Shown piece by piece: positions 20,125-30,016 of a DNA stretch of 64,000 nt (position 1 is its first letter; every line of letters starts with the position of its first letter). The notes under the pieces are model-generated. The model did not search any database, was not told the DNA's origin, and saw only the letters and a program-made list of their open reading frames with translations. The position numbers and the translations under genes were made by a program. The stretch comes from Mycolicibacterium alvei. GTDB taxonomy: Bacteria > Actinomycetota > Actinomycetes > Mycobacteriales > Mycobacteriaceae. The stretch is taken from contig NZ_AP022565.1 in NCBI RefSeq assembly GCF_010727325.1, forward strand, positions 5,580,001 to 5,644,000. The letters run 5' to 3'.

Positions 20125-20811
20125 TCAGACCGACTTGGTGACGCCGTAGTAGGCGACCACGTCGTCGGTGTCGGTGGTGGAGCTGGTGAGGGTCGCATAC
20201 GAGCGCAGGAAGGACTGGCCGACGCAGCCGTCGACCTTGATGTGGACGTCTTTGAGGGTGACGCGCACCGGGGCGGCCTTGAACGACTTCTTGTTCACCG
20301 AAACGTTGGTGACCGTGCCGGGCTTGGGGTGGACCTCCACCGTGCCCGAAATGGGCATGCTTACACCGGTCGGGATGATTCCGGCGAGCGTGGAGCCAGA
20401 GGTGCTCAGACCGATCGACCCGATCAGGCGGACCTGTCCCAGTTCGATACCGCAGCCGATCTGGTAGCCGGTGTCCAGCGTGCCACCGGTCAGGGAGGTA
20501 GATCCGCCGCCGGTGACGGTGGCGGTGAACGTGGCCCCCACCATGTACTCACGCGATGACGCAGCGGTGGTCAGCGGTGCGACCGGCAGCTGGCTCTCGT
20601 CTTTCGCCGAAACCGTGAGCTTCCAGCCGTCGGGGGTGGTGACGACACCCGGCTCGGCGGATGCGACGAGCCCGTTGTCCGGCGGAGGTCCGTCATCGAC
20701 AGGCTGCACGGCCGGATCTGCGGGCGGCGGCGGGTCGGCCGACGCGAGGGGCGCCAGCGCTACCTGGGCCAACAGGCACACAGCGGCCAAGGTGGCGAAG
20801 CGATTCAACAT
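20125..20811 (-). CDS. MspA-family porin
   Basis: A 228-residue exported protein: signal peptide MLNRFATLAAVCLLAQVALAPLASA then DPPPP and a Pro-rich stretch to about 55. The rest is a beta-rich MspA domain with the family segment GGTLDTGYQIGCGIE (MspA has GTLELGYQIGF) and C-terminal SFLRSYATLTSS. MspA-family proteins form octameric outer-membrane channels for small hydrophilic solutes. The start is set by comparison with the second porin: the upstream block GAGAGG then CAAGTTC then CGC-ATG is conserved in both. Unlike classical MspA it has a Pro-rich N-terminal extension. Confidence 0.8.
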   Translation of the reverse strand: MLNRFATLAAVCLLAQVALAPLASADPPPPADPAVQPVDDGPPPDNGLVASAEPGVVTTPDGWKLTVSAKDESQLPVAPLTTAASSREYMVGATFTATVTGGGSTSLTGGTLDTGYQIGCGIELGQVRLIGSIGLSTSGSTLAGIIPTGVSMPISGTVEVHPKPGTVTNVSVNKKSFKAAPVRVTLKDVHIKVDGCVGQSFLRSYATLTSSTTDTDDVVAYYGVTKSV

Positions 20812-20902
20812 GCGGGAACTTGTACCTCTCATGGGTTTCGGGTCCGAGGGATCGGCGTGGTGATCAGAGCGGATCATGGTCGATGTCGTTTCTGCGCCGG
20901 GG

Positions 20903-21601
20903 TCAGACGGCCTTGGTGACGCCGAGGTAGGTGACGACGTCGTCGGTGTTATCGGTCGAGCTGGTCAGGGTCGCGTAGGTGCGGATGAACGACTGACCCG
21001 CACACTGATCGAACTTGATCCGCACACCGGTGATGGTCACGCGGGTACCGGTGCCCTTGAACGACTTCTTGTCGATCGGGACGATGGTGACCGTGCCCGG
21101 TTTGAGATAGACCTTGCCCTGCAAGCTGACACCGGTACCCAGGCTGGCATCGCCTGCGGAGCCGGTGAACGGAATCTTGATGCCCGGGGTGAAACTCATA
21201 CCTGGGTTGATCTCGGTTTCGTCGGTGATGATGCCGCAGCCGATCTGGGAGCCGGCCTCCAGCGTGCCACCGGTCAGCTTGGTCGTGCCGCCGCCGGAGA
21301 CTTTGCCGGTGAAGGTGCCGCCGACGAGGTATTCGCGTGAGGACACCGCGGTGGTCAGCGGTGCGACCGGCAGCAGGGTCTCGTTGGAGCCGGCCACGGT
21401 CACGTGCCAGCCGTCGGGGGTGTCCAGGACTCCGGGAGGCGAGGACGGCACCGCGCCGGTATCCGGTGGGGGCGGAGCCGGCGCGGCGGCCGCAACGGGA
21501 GCGGCAGGGTCCGGCGGCGGGGGATCCGCGTATGCAAGGGGCGCAATCGCTACAGGGGTCAACATGCAGACTGCAGCCAGCGGGGCAAAACGACTGAACA
21601 T
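20903..21601 (-). CDS. MspA-family porin (tandem paralogue)
   Basis: A 232-residue paralogue of the next gene, with the same layout: signal peptide MFSRFAPLAAVCMLTPVAIAPLAYA, a DPPPP/Ala-Pro stretch, then the MspA beta domain containing TPDGWHVTVAGSNET, SSREYLVGGTFTGKV and a C-terminal SFIRTYATLTSSTDNTDDVV. The two proteins share most of the beta-domain motifs, so they arose by tandem duplication. Three genes run in one direction from 21601 to 19402. A channel-forming role in the mycolate outer membrane is inferred from family. Confidence 0.8.
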   Translation of the reverse strand: MFSRFAPLAAVCMLTPVAIAPLAYADPPPPDPAAPVAAAAPAPPPPDTGAVPSSPPGVLDTPDGWHVTVAGSNETLLPVAPLTTAVSSREYLVGGTFTGKVSGGGTTKLTGGTLEAGSQIGCGIITDETEINPGMSFTPGIKIPFTGSAGDASLGTGVSLQGKVYLKPGTVTIVPIDKKSFKGTGTRVTITGVRIKFDQCAGQSFIRTYATLTSSTDNTDDVVTYLGVTKAV

Positions 21602-22020
21602 GCGTGAACTTGCGCCTCTCGTGGTTCTGGACCCTGTCGTTCTGCGGCGCGCCGTTGTCGCCAGAAGTGAAAGGGCCCAATGAATCTGTCGCGACGAATC
21701 ATGAACCGGTCGCGTTTCGGTTCGGTGAACAATGCCCCAACATCTGCCGCCACGTTTGCATCCAGCTGGGCATCGCGAAGCTGTGAATTAGCTGGCAAAT
21801 AGCTTGTGCTGCACTGTATTTCATACATATCGACTGGTGACGTCGGGGCGGCGATCAATGGACGACCCACCGTGGGAACGGGTTGGCCGCATGTTCACCT
21901 TTCGGACATGTGGACCCCTGACCGTGAGGGGCATCCGGGGGGAATACAGATGCGTCGATGAGATGCGGATGTCAACCGTGGCGCTCGGCGCCGAACTGCT
22001 ACCGACTGACGGAGGAATCG
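21602..22020. other. 419-bp intergenic region between divergent exported-protein genes
   Basis: No convincing gene. The middle part (about 21780-21840) is relatively AT-rich and includes TTGTGC and CATACAT elements that could be promoter hexamers for the rightward gene. The first part shares short similarity with the leader of the other porin gene. Nothing else is recognised. Confidence 0.4.
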
Positions 22021-22566
22021 ATGAGGTCGTCTCAGGTGTACGAGCGAGGGCTTGCATCGCTGATCGTTGCCCTCGGCATCGGTTTCGCTGCCGTGCCCAC
22101 GGCATTCGCCGAACCAGATGACGGGGCCGCTGCTCCGGGACCGGCGGCAGGCCCGATGCCCGTGCCGGTCGCGACCACGGATGACCATGGAGTGCCGGCG
22201 GTTACGGCCTGCTCGACGTTCGCCAACGCTCTCGATTCGGCGTCGACCTTCTACGGCGATTTCGCGGATTCCATTGAAGGGGTGGATCGTCCCGATTACG
22301 GCGATCCGGCCATCAGCACCACGAATACCAGTGGGCGGACCGCATTGCGCGACGCTGCCGCGTCGGCGATGAACGCTGCCGGCATACCTGGGCTCTCGCC
22401 GGACATCGCCAACCCGATACGGTCATGGTCCTTCGGTGCTACCAAGCTGCTCCTGAAGATGGGGCTGCACAGGGGCGGCCAATCGCTCAATGACACGGCC
22501 ACCCAACTCAACAACGATGCCACCAACGCGCAAATGGCTTGCGCCGCAGCCGGTACCCACGCCTGA
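22021..22566 (+). CDS. Exported protein of unknown function
   Basis: A 181-residue protein with a signal peptide (MRSSQVYERGLASLIVALGIGF...TAFAEPDD, cleavage near residue 30), a short Pro/Ala-rich spacer, and a mainly helical mature domain (about 60-181) containing two Cys (TACSTFANAL and MACAAAG) likely to form a disulfide. The ATG at 22021 is chosen because GGAGG lies 5 bases upstream; the longer reading has no support. It resembles hypothetical secreted proteins found in mycobacteria. It precedes the lipoprotein gene by 55 bp. Confidence 0.7.
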   Translation: MRSSQVYERGLASLIVALGIGFAAVPTAFAEPDDGAAAPGPAAGPMPVPVATTDDHGVPAVTACSTFANALDSASTFYGDFADSIEGVDRPDYGDPAISTTNTSGRTALRDAAASAMNAAGIPGLSPDIANPIRSWSFGATKLLLKMGLHRGGQSLNDTATQLNNDATNAQMACAAAGTHA

Positions 22567-22621
22567 CGGTGGGCTTGACCACCATGTGTGCGGTGAACCG
22601 CGCCGGCAGTAGAGGAATGCC

Positions 22622-23296
22622 GTGATCCGGCTCGCGATTTCGCTACTCATGCTCGTCCTGTCGGCAGCCGGCTGTGCAGGCAACGGCGACAAAGCCCAGG
22701 ACCCGCCGAAAGAGGTGCCCAAGTCGGCCCTCGAGGGGCTGCTGCTCACCACCGACGAGGTCGATACCGTGATGGGGACCGACGGGATGGTGGCGCGTAA
22801 GCCGGTCACCGAGATGAATGATCACCGCAACCTGTTGCCCAACCTGAACTGCCTGGGTGCCTGGCAGGTCGACGAGTCCGCCATCTACGGGGATCGCTGG
22901 ACGGCGATGCGCCAGGTGCTGCTGCGCACGCCGGACGATGACAACTGGGACAACCTGCTGGTGCAGTCGGTGGTGATCTTACCGTCGACGCAGGACGCCA
23001 CCGACTTCGTGAGCCAATCCGCCGACCGCTGGTCCAAGTGCACCAACCACCACGTGAACATCACGCTCAACGGTGAACCGCTGCCCAAGTGGACGAGCGG
23101 CGACCTCACCAAGACCGACTCCGAGCTCACTCTGCCCTTCACCCGTGTCAACGGGGCTCAGACCCGGGCGTGCCAGCGTGCGCTGGCGGTGGCCGCCAAT
23201 CTCGTCATGGACATCCAGGCGTGTAAGCCGGCCGGTTCATCGGTAACCCAGGCCGCCGATGTGGTGGACCAGATCAAGGCTGCGATGCCACGGTGA
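22622..23296 (+). CDS. Lipoprotein with PknH-like extracellular sensor domain
   Basis: A 224-residue protein. The lipobox LSAAGC puts the lipidated Cys at 18 after a hydrophobic signal. The mature domain resembles the C-terminal sensor domain of the kinase PknH and lipoproteins such as LppH (PknH_C family): LLLTTDEVDTVMGTDGM, a run ending LPNLNCLGAW, and Cys-containing WSKCTNHHVN, ACQRAL and IQACKP that should form two disulfides. It is anchored outside the inner membrane. GTG at 22622 is the start. Ligand unknown. Confidence 0.8.
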   Translation: MIRLAISLLMLVLSAAGCAGNGDKAQDPPKEVPKSALEGLLLTTDEVDTVMGTDGMVARKPVTEMNDHRNLLPNLNCLGAWQVDESAIYGDRWTAMRQVLLRTPDDDNWDNLLVQSVVILPSTQDATDFVSQSADRWSKCTNHHVNITLNGEPLPKWTSGDLTKTDSELTLPFTRVNGAQTRACQRALAVAANLVMDIQACKPAGSSVTQAADVVDQIKAAMPR

Positions 23297-23359
23297 CCGA
23301 TGCTCGTGACCAAGCAGAAGGTAGTCTGAGCATGCAGCTGGTTTGTCGGTGCGGGCCTT

Positions 23360-23570
23360 GGCCCACGCCGACATCGAGCGTCGCAGGCTGATCAAGATGC
23401 GGCGTGAGAGGGAACCCGGTGAGAATCCGGGACTGTCCCGCAGCGGTATGCAGGAACGACCGCCGTCATCAGCACTGGCACGCAGGGATCTGCGGCTGGG
23501 AAGCGACGGCCAGTAGGTGCACGGGTTGCCGTGCGTGCCTGTGAGTCCGAAGACCTGCCAGCCGTACCGG
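23360..23570 (+). ncRNA. Cobalamin (B12) riboswitch upstream of metE
   Basis: The leader contains the B12-box core: GAGGGAACCCGGTGAGAATC then GGGACTGTCCCGCAGCGGT (23408-23447), GGGAAG at 23499, GGCCAGTAGG at 23509 and GAGTCCGAAGACCTGCC at 23543-23559. These are the conserved elements of the cobalamin riboswitch. It lies 134 bp before metE; in mycobacteria such switches repress the B12-independent enzyme when cobalamin is available. A TAGTCT -10 element at 23322 fits the promoter. The exact ends are approximate. Confidence 0.93.
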
Positions 23571-23703
23571 GCGCGCCGCGCCCGGTGGTTCATCGCCTCG
23601 CGGAATGGGCAGTGGCCGAAAGCCGTTCACCCGTGGCGGGTGGCTGCCTTCGGTTCGACGTCTCCTGGCGGTGGCCATCCCCCGCACGTTGAAGGACGTC
23701 GTC

Positions 23704-25977
23704 ATGAGCACATCCGCAGTACCGTTCACCGCAACCATCCTGGGTTCTCCCCGCATCGGCCCCAACCGTGAACTCAAGCGCGCCGTCGAGAAGTACTGGG
23801 CTGGTCGTATCGACCGTGCCGAACTCGAAGCCGTGGCGGCACAGCTGCGCCGGGACACCTGGGAGTCGCTCGTCGCGGCCGGACTGGATTCGGTCCCGGT
23901 CAACACCTTCTCCTACTACGACCAGATGCTCGATACCGCGGTTCTGGTCGGTGCGCTGCCGACCCGGGTGACTGGGATCGCCGATGATCTCGACCGGTAC
24001 TTCGCTGCGGCCCGCGGCAACGACGAAGTTGCGCCCCTGGAGATGACCAAGTGGTTCGACACCAACTACCACTACCTCGTGCCGGAGTTCGGCCCCGACA
24101 CATCGTTCTCGCTCAACCCGGCCAAGGTGCTGGGTGAGCTGGAAGAGGCTCGCGCACAGGGGGTTCCGGCCCGGCCGGTAATCATCGGACCCGTCACGTT
24201 CCTGGCCTTGTCGAAGGCGGTCGATGGTGCGGGTGCGCCCGTCTCGCGGCTCGACGAACTCGTCGATGTCTACGCTGAACTCCTGAAAGTGCTGGCCGAC
24301 AAGGGCGTCGAGTGGGTCCAGATCGACGAGCCGGTGTTGGTGACCGACATCGTCGACAACGCTGCCGAGCTGGCCGAGAGGACGTACTCGCGGCTCGGCG
24401 CTCTGACCATGCGGCCGGCCGTTCTCGTCGCGACCTACTTCGGCGAGCTGACCGATGCGCTCCCGGCTCTGGCCCGGACCGCGGTCGAGGCTATCGGTGT
24501 CGATTTGGTGGCCGGCTCCGCTGCTGCCCTGGCCGCGGTCCCGGAGCTGAAGGACAAGCTTCTGGTTGCCGGGGTGGTCGACGGCCGCAACGTCTGGCGT
24601 ACCGACCTGGAGCGGGCTCTGGGCTCGCTGGACACGTTGCGGGGGAGCGCGGGAGCGGTGGCAGTGTCGACGTCATGCTCGACGCTGCATGTGCCCTACA
24701 TCCTTGACGCTGAGCCGGATATCGATGCGGCGCTGCGGAGTTGGCTGGCGTTCGGATTCGAGAAGGTCACCGAAGTGGTGGCCTTGGCGCGTGGCCTAGG
24801 ACAGGGGCGAGACGCGATCTCGGCCGAGATCGCGACATCCAACGCTGCCATCGCGTCGCGCACGTCCGATCTGCGGCTGAACAACGGCCAGGTCCGGGCG
24901 CGGATCTCGGCGATCGTCGCCTCCGGAGCCAAGCGTGGACCGGCCGATCAGCGTCGCATCGCTCAGCAGGAGCGGTTGAAGCTGCCCGCCTTGCCCACGA
25001 CCACGATCGGGTCCTACCCGCAGACCTCGGCCATTCGCGTCGCCCGCGCCGACCTGCGGACCGGCACGATCGACGCGGCCGAGTACCAGCGGCGGATGAA
25101 GGCCGAGATCGCCGACGTCATCGCTTTGCAGGAACAGCTAGGGCTCGATGTGCTGGTACACGGCGAGCCCGAGCGAAATGACATGGTGCAGTACTTCGCC
25201 GAGCAACTCGACGGGTTCTTCGCCACGCAGAACGGCTGGGTTCAGTCCTACGGCAGCCGGTGCGTACGCCCGCCGATTCTGTACGGCGACGTGGCCCGGC
25301 CGAACCCGATGACGGTGGAGTGGATCACCTACGCGCAGTCCCTGACCGACAAGCCGGTGAAGGGCATGTTGACCGGCCCGGTCACCATCCTGGCCTGGTC
25401 GTTCGTTCGTGACGACCAGCCGTTGGCCGAGACCGCCGCACAGGTGGCGCTGGCGATCCGCGACGAGACGGTCGATCTGCAGTCGGCGGGCATATCGATC
25501 ATCCAGGTCGATGAGCCGGCACTGCGTGAGTTGCTGCCGCTTCGCTCGAAAGATAAAGCGGCATACCTGAACTGGGCGGTGGATGCATTCCGGTTGTCGA
25601 CGTCGGGCGTTGCCGATTCCACGCAGATCCACACCCACCTGTGCTACTCCGAGTTCGGTGAGGTGATCGGTGCGATCGCGGACCTGGACGCGGATGTCAC
25701 CTCGATCGAGGCGGCCCGGTCACACATGGAGGTGCTCGGTGACCTCAACGCCGCCGGTTTCTCCAACAGCGTCGGGCCGGGTGTCTACGACATCCACTCG
25801 CCGCGGGTGCCCGGCGTCGCGGAGATCGCGACGTCGTTGCGCGAGGCGCTCGAGGCTGTTCCCGCCGAACGGCTCTGGGTCAATCCGGATTGCGGACTCA
25901 AGACACGTAGCACGGATGAAGTGAGGGAGTCGCTGAGGAATCTGGTTGCCGCGACCGCGAAGGTGCGCGCCGGCTGA
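23704..25977 (+). CDS. metE: Cobalamin-independent methionine synthase
   Basis: A 757-residue enzyme that transfers the methyl group of 5-methyltetrahydrofolate-triglutamate to homocysteine in the cytosol. Zinc ligands can be located: His645 and Cys647 (HTHLCYSEF), Glu669 (TSIEAAR) and Cys730 (NPDCGLKTR), each shifted by 4 from the E. coli enzyme. N- and C-terminal barrels are complete. The ATG at 23704 has GAAGGA seven bases upstream; longer in-frame readings run into the riboswitch. Regulation by the upstream B12 riboswitch is expected. Confidence 0.95.
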   Translation: MSTSAVPFTATILGSPRIGPNRELKRAVEKYWAGRIDRAELEAVAAQLRRDTWESLVAAGLDSVPVNTFSYYDQMLDTAVLVGALPTRVTGIADDLDRYFAAARGNDEVAPLEMTKWFDTNYHYLVPEFGPDTSFSLNPAKVLGELEEARAQGVPARPVIIGPVTFLALSKAVDGAGAPVSRLDELVDVYAELLKVLADKGVEWVQIDEPVLVTDIVDNAAELAERTYSRLGALTMRPAVLVATYFGELTDALPALARTAVEAIGVDLVAGSAAALAAVPELKDKLLVAGVVDGRNVWRTDLERALGSLDTLRGSAGAVAVSTSCSTLHVPYILDAEPDIDAALRSWLAFGFEKVTEVVALARGLGQGRDAISAEIATSNAAIASRTSDLRLNNGQVRARISAIVASGAKRGPADQRRIAQQERLKLPALPTTTIGSYPQTSAIRVARADLRTGTIDAAEYQRRMKAEIADVIALQEQLGLDVLVHGEPERNDMVQYFAEQLDGFFATQNGWVQSYGSRCVRPPILYGDVARPNPMTVEWITYAQSLTDKPVKGMLTGPVTILAWSFVRDDQPLAETAAQVALAIRDETVDLQSAGISIIQVDEPALRELLPLRSKDKAAYLNWAVDAFRLSTSGVADSTQIHTHLCYSEFGEVIGAIADLDADVTSIEAARSHMEVLGDLNAAGFSNSVGPGVYDIHSPRVPGVAEIATSLREALEAVPAERLWVNPDCGLKTRSTDEVRESLRNLVAATAKVRAG

Positions 25978-26061
25978 CGGTCAGCCCGTGGCGGTCTGGC
26001 CCGCCTGCAACGACCACCTGTTCGCCAACGGCGTCACCTGTGGTGCAGCACGTTCGTTCGG

Positions 26062-26871
26062 CTACCCGAACTCGATGACGTTGGTCGGTGCGCGGAATCG
26101 CTCGAGCGAGCGGGACCGGTAGGCCAATGCCGCGGCGCGGGACAGGACCTTGCCCCGGCCGGCCGGCATCGCAAGCTCGTACACCGCGCGAACGCCCGGG
26201 ATAGCGCGCAGCTCGTGATACCGGTCGGCGGTGAATGAGAAAGGCATCGGCGGCGCGGTGTAGTCCTTGCTGAGCCTGATGCCGTGCCGCTGCGAGTACC
26301 AGCTCAGGAATCGTGGGACGCTGTCGAAGATCAGCTGGCCCTCGGGGAACCTGTCGGCGCAGGCGGCAATGAGATCGAACACCGCGTCACGCTCCAGGTA
26401 TTGGAACAATCCCTCGGCAGTGATGAGCACGCCGTCGGCGGGGTCCACCTGATCCATCCAGGAGCTGTCCAGCGCGGACTGCGCCAGGTGGCGGAGTCGG
26501 TCGGAGTCCGGTAGCAGTTCCTGACGCAGCTGCACGACCGGCTCCAGATCGACAGAGAGCCAATTTATTTCACCGTTGTCCAGGCGCCAGAAGCTGGTCT
26601 GCAGGCCCTCGGCCAGAGCGACCACAGTGGCGCGCGGTCGCATCTGCAAGTAGCGGCGAGTGGCATTGTCGAATGCCAGCGCGCGCAGGGCGGTGGCCTG
26701 GTGGGTCCGGCCGAAATGCTCGTAGTCGTAGCCGAGGCTGTCACGCAGCGTGATCGCCATCGGGTCCTCGATGATGCCGTCGGGCCGAACCGCCTCGGTC
26801 GCTCTCTGATGCAGTGTCAGTAGTGCGGTTTCTGAGATCGCGGTCAGGTGACGAGCGTCGATGACTGGCAT
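26062..26871 (-). CDS. Class I SAM-dependent methyltransferase (LCMT/TcmP-like)
   Basis: A 269-residue methyltransferase of the leucine carboxyl methyltransferase-like family (polyketide O-methyltransferases of TcmP type). SAM-binding region is degenerate: RATVVALAEGLQTSFWRLDN (about 81-100) in place of the usual GxGxDTR, followed by WLSVDLEPVVQLRQELL and ITAEGLFQYLE. The ATG at 26871 gives the family length. It diverges from the PPE-led isonitrile lipopeptide operon across 156 bp, so it may be co-regulated or act on that product, but such genes are also common elsewhere. Substrate unknown. Confidence 0.7.
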   Translation of the reverse strand: MPVIDARHLTAISETALLTLHQRATEAVRPDGIIEDPMAITLRDSLGYDYEHFGRTHQATALRALAFDNATRRYLQMRPRATVVALAEGLQTSFWRLDNGEINWLSVDLEPVVQLRQELLPDSDRLRHLAQSALDSSWMDQVDPADGVLITAEGLFQYLERDAVFDLIAACADRFPEGQLIFDSVPRFLSWYSQRHGIRLSKDYTAPPMPFSFTADRYHELRAIPGVRAVYELAMPAGRGKVLSRAAALAYRSRSLERFRAPTNVIEFG

Positions 26872-26963
26872 GTGCCGACCGTACCTGCCGGCGGATTTTG
26901 CGGTATGCCCGCGCTGCGGTGTCGAGAGTCGTTGCCCCGGTTGACAGATGATCGCGACATCTC

Positions 26964-26990
26964 GGGAACTTTCTGCGGGTCGTAGCCGAC
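26964..26990 (+). promoter_or_regulatory. ECF-type promoter in front of the INLP operon
   Basis: GGGAAC at 26964-26969 and CGAC at 26987-26990 are separated by 17 bp, the classic ECF -35/-10 spacing, 37 bp upstream of the PPE start. The same GGGAACT and CGAC with identical spacing lies upstream of the copper ATPase at 36983-37009, next to the SigC-like gene. Use by that sigma factor is inferred. Confidence 0.6.
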
Positions 26991-27027
26991 AAGTTCGACG
27001 ACAAGGTTCAGGCGAGGAGGTGACGAC

Positions 27028-28491
27028 GTGACTGCCCCGGTGTGGTTGGCGGTGCCTCCAGAGGTGCATTCGGCGTTGTTGACCGCCGGACCTGGTCCCG
27101 GCTCACTGCTTGCTGCTGCCGCCCAGTGGCAGGAGCTGAGCATGCAATACCGCACGGTCGCAGCTGAACTCACCCAGATCTTGGCCGGGGTACAGGTCGG
27201 CAGCTGGGAAGGGCCCAGCGCCACGCAGTATGTGGCTGCCCACGGCCCTTACCTGGCGTGGCTCGAGCAGGCCTCTGCCGACAGCGCCGTCACCGCCGCG
27301 CAGCATGAGACGGTCGCCGCTGCGTACAGCGGCGCCCTGGCGACCATGCCTACCCTGGTGGAACTTGCTGCCAACCACGTCAGCCACGGCGTTCTGCTGG
27401 CCACCAACTTCTTCGGCCTCAACACCATCCCCATCGCGCTCAATGAAGCCGATTACGTGCGGATGTGGTTGCAGGCGGCCGAATCGATGGGCACCTACCA
27501 AGCGGTCGCGGCGAGCGCGTACTCGGCGGTTCCGTCGACCCCGCCTGCCCCGTCGATCCTGCACCCGGGCGGGGAAGGTCGCAGTGAGCAGCAGACCGCG
27601 TCGAGTTCAAGGTCGGGTGACCAGCCGCTGAACGACATCTGGCGGCTGATCTCGCAGCTCATCTCGGGGGCGGGCAATCCCCAACAACTCCTCGAGACGT
27701 TTCAACAGTTCTTCGGGCAATTGGGATTCAACCCGGCCGAGGCCGCCATCCTCGCCGCCATCGCGCTGGTTCTCTACGACATGCTCTGGTATCCCTACTA
27801 CGCCTCGTATTCGCTGCTGCTGCTGCCGTTCTTCGCACCCGCTCTCAGTGCTCTCAGCGCCCTGAGCGCGCTCGCGCTGCTGCAGAACACACTGCCACCC
27901 CCTGGTGTCTCGGTTGCGCCTCTCGAGGTCGACAACGGCCAACGCGACACCGCGACCGTGGACGCCGGCGCGACATCGGGCCCGTCCGGGGTGTCCAGCG
28001 CAGTTCCGCAGACGAGTAGTTCAGGGCCCAGTGTGCCCACCACCAGCAGTGCAGCCAGCTCGGCAACGTCAGCGTTCGCCGGTTACCTGGTGCCGGGTTG
28101 GGATCCGCCCGCAGTGGCATCGGGACCGAGATCGGGCGCGAAATCCCCGGACGGAATGGCAGATCTCCTCACCACCGTCGCCGCGGCGAGAGCGGCCGCG
28201 ACCGCACGTAACCGTCGCAAACAGGCCGGTCGGAAACGGGATCGTGCCCGGAGCTACCGGTACGAGTTCTTGGCCGCCACCGAGGCGGCGGATGCGTCCG
28301 ACCCCGGCCGGCCTTCGTCCCCGTCGTCGGGCGACAACGGGGCGACCACCCTCGGTTTCTCTGGTGCCGTTCCGGTCGCGACGACTGCATCTGCCGCCGG
28401 GATGGTCCGGCATGCGCGTGGCAGCGCCGGAGAATCCGTCCCCATGCTTCCCGCCACCTGGAGCGGTGATTCAGATCGGACCCGCGAATAG
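27028..28491 (+). CDS. PPE family protein of the INLP cluster
   Basis: A 487-residue PPE protein. PPE motif at 10-12 (VPPEV), WxG motif SWEG at 59-62 and a helical PPE domain to about 175. Then a linker, hydrophobic stretches (about 230-290, LFYDML-like and [20 protein letters not shown]) and a basic C-terminal tail ([20 protein letters not shown]). It is the counterpart of PPE1 (Rv0096), first gene of the isonitrile lipopeptide locus. PPE proteins are exported by type VII secretion and some serve as outer-membrane solute channels; here a role in metallophore export or uptake is inferred. GTG start with GAGGAGGTG just upstream. Confidence 0.88.
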   Translation: MTAPVWLAVPPEVHSALLTAGPGPGSLLAAAAQWQELSMQYRTVAAELTQILAGVQVGSWEGPSATQYVAAHGPYLAWLEQASADSAVTAAQHETVAAAYSGALATMPTLVELAANHVSHGVLLATNFFGLNTIPIALNEADYVRMWLQAAESMGTYQAVAASAYSAVPSTPPAPSILHPGGEGRSEQQTASSSRSGDQPLNDIWRLISQLISGAGNPQQLLETFQQFFGQLGFNPAEAAILAAIALVLYDMLWYPYYASYSLLLLPFFAPALSALSALSALALLQNTLPPPGVSVAPLEVDNGQRDTATVDAGATSGPSGVSSAVPQTSSSGPSVPTTSSAASSATSAFAGYLVPGWDPPAVASGPRSGAKSPDGMADLLTTVAAARAAATARNRRKQAGRKRDRARSYRYEFLAATEAADASDPGRPSSPSSGDNGATTLGFSGAVPVATTASAAGMVRHARGSAGESVPMLPATWSGDSDRTRE

Positions 28492-28571
28492 CAGGAACTT
28501 TCAAGCGGTTTGATTCGACCAATTCGATAGTCACACCACCGGCGCTGAGCGGTGCCGAACGAGGAGAAGAG

Positions 28572-29441
28572 TTGACGCTGAATGTGTTGGGCGAGGGGCT
28601 CGGGGCGCACGTCACGGGAATCGACCCCAAGAATCTCGATGGCATCACCAGGGACGAGATCCGGGAGATCGTCTATCAGAACAAGCTGGTGATTCTGAAA
28701 GATGTTCATCCGACGCCCGAGGAATTCCTCCGGCTGGGCCGCATCGTCGGTGACGTCGTCACGTACTACGAACCGATCTACCACCACAAGGACCACCCGG
28801 AGATCTTCGTCTCCTCGACAGAGCAGGGTCACGGCGTCCCGAGGACAGGTGCGTTCTGGCACATCGACTACATGTTCATGCCCGAACCGTTCGCGTTCTC
28901 GATGGTGGTGCCACTGGCGGTGCCCGGGAGTGACCGCGGGACCTACTTCATCGACCTCAACAAGGTGTGGGAGTCCCTGCCCGACACCATGCGCGACCCG
29001 GTGCGTGGCACATTCGCCACCCATGATCCTCGGCGCCACATCAAGATTCGCCCGCACGATGTGTACTCGCCGATCGGCGAGGTATGGGATGAGATCTCCA
29101 GGACCACGCCTCCGATCACCTGGCCGACGGTGATCAGACACCCCAGGACCGGGCAGGAGATTCTCTACATCTGCGCCTCGGGCACCACAAAGATCGAGGA
29201 TCAGCACGGACATGCCTTGGACCCCGCCGTGCTGCAGGAACTCATGGCTGCCACCGGACAACTCGATCCGGATTTCACCTCGCCTTTTATTCACACCCAG
29301 CACTACGAGGTCGGCGATGTTGTGTTGTGGGACAACCGGGTTCTGATGCACCGGGCGAAACACGGCACCACGCCAGGCACATTGACAACTCATCGGCTGA
29401 CCATGTTGGACGGCCTCACAACACCGGGATATGGGGTATGA
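28572..29441 (+). CDS. Fe(II)/2-oxoglutarate oxygenase, isonitrile-forming
   Basis: A 289-residue TauD-family non-haem iron enzyme, near-identical in layout to Rv0097 and to ScoE. In this cluster type it oxidatively decarboxylates an N-carboxymethyl beta-amino fatty acid to install the isonitrile. Iron ligands are visible: His97 and Asp99 (FWHIDYMF) and distal His260 (LMHRAKHG). Start is TTG at 28572 with GAGGAG five bases upstream; it reproduces the family N terminus MTLNVLGEGLGAHVTGIDPKN trimmed. Its stop overlaps fcoT by 4 bp. Confidence 0.9.
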   Translation: MTLNVLGEGLGAHVTGIDPKNLDGITRDEIREIVYQNKLVILKDVHPTPEEFLRLGRIVGDVVTYYEPIYHHKDHPEIFVSSTEQGHGVPRTGAFWHIDYMFMPEPFAFSMVVPLAVPGSDRGTYFIDLNKVWESLPDTMRDPVRGTFATHDPRRHIKIRPHDVYSPIGEVWDEISRTTPPITWPTVIRHPRTGQEILYICASGTTKIEDQHGHALDPAVLQELMAATGQLDPDFTSPFIHTQHYEVGDVVLWDNRVLMHRAKHGTTPGTLTTHRLTMLDGLTTPGYGV

Positions 29442-29998
29442 GCATGAGCACCGCTGAAACACTGTCTGTGGTCACGAGCGGGCACCACGTCGCCCACATG
29501 GCGCCGATCCCCGAGGATCTCCTGGTCAAGGTGTTGGAACCCTACTCCTACAAAGGGTGCCGCTACCTTCTCGACGCGGAGTACGAGGCCACCGAGACAT
29601 CGGTAGCCGCTGTCGGGAACTTCAGCATCAAAGAGCCCGCATACATTCGGGACACCGGCCACTTCAACGCCGCCGAGTGGGTGCTGTGCTTCAACCAACT
29701 CGCCTACAGTGCGTTCGCGCCGGCAATCCTCAACGAGGTGATACCCGAATTTCGGGGCTGGTCGATCGAGGACTACTTCAACTACCAGCTTCCCAGCATG
29801 TTGATCAAGACCACCGCTTCACGGTTCCGGCGTCCGATCAAATCCCAGAAATTCTCGGCACGGTTGCTGTGCAAAGACTTCGAAGTTGTCGATCGGACGA
29901 TTCGTTATCTCAAGATTCCGTGTGCGGTCGAATTCTGGGATGAGGACGGCGGTGCCGCATCCGGCGAAGTCGAGCTGGCAGCACTCAACATCCCCTGA
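29438..29998 (+). CDS. fcoT: Fatty acyl thioesterase/lyase of INLP biosynthesis
   Basis: A 186-residue hot-dog-fold protein matching Rv0098 (FcoT). First described as a long-chain acyl-CoA thioesterase, it is assigned in INLP pathways (ScoD/MmaD) to adding glycine to an alpha,beta-unsaturated acyl-ACP. Recognisable segments are VLEPYSYKGCRYLLDAEYEA and SGEVELAALN. The ATG overlaps the oxygenase stop (ATGA). A second in-frame ATG two codons later is possible. Confidence 0.88.
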   Translation: MSMSTAETLSVVTSGHHVAHMAPIPEDLLVKVLEPYSYKGCRYLLDAEYEATETSVAAVGNFSIKEPAYIRDTGHFNAAEWVLCFNQLAYSAFAPAILNEVIPEFRGWSIEDYFNYQLPSMLIKTTASRFRRPIKSQKFSARLLCKDFEVVDRTIRYLKIPCAVEFWDEDGGAASGEVELAALNIP

Positions 29999-30016
29999 CA
30001 TCGGCACGAGAGCGGC

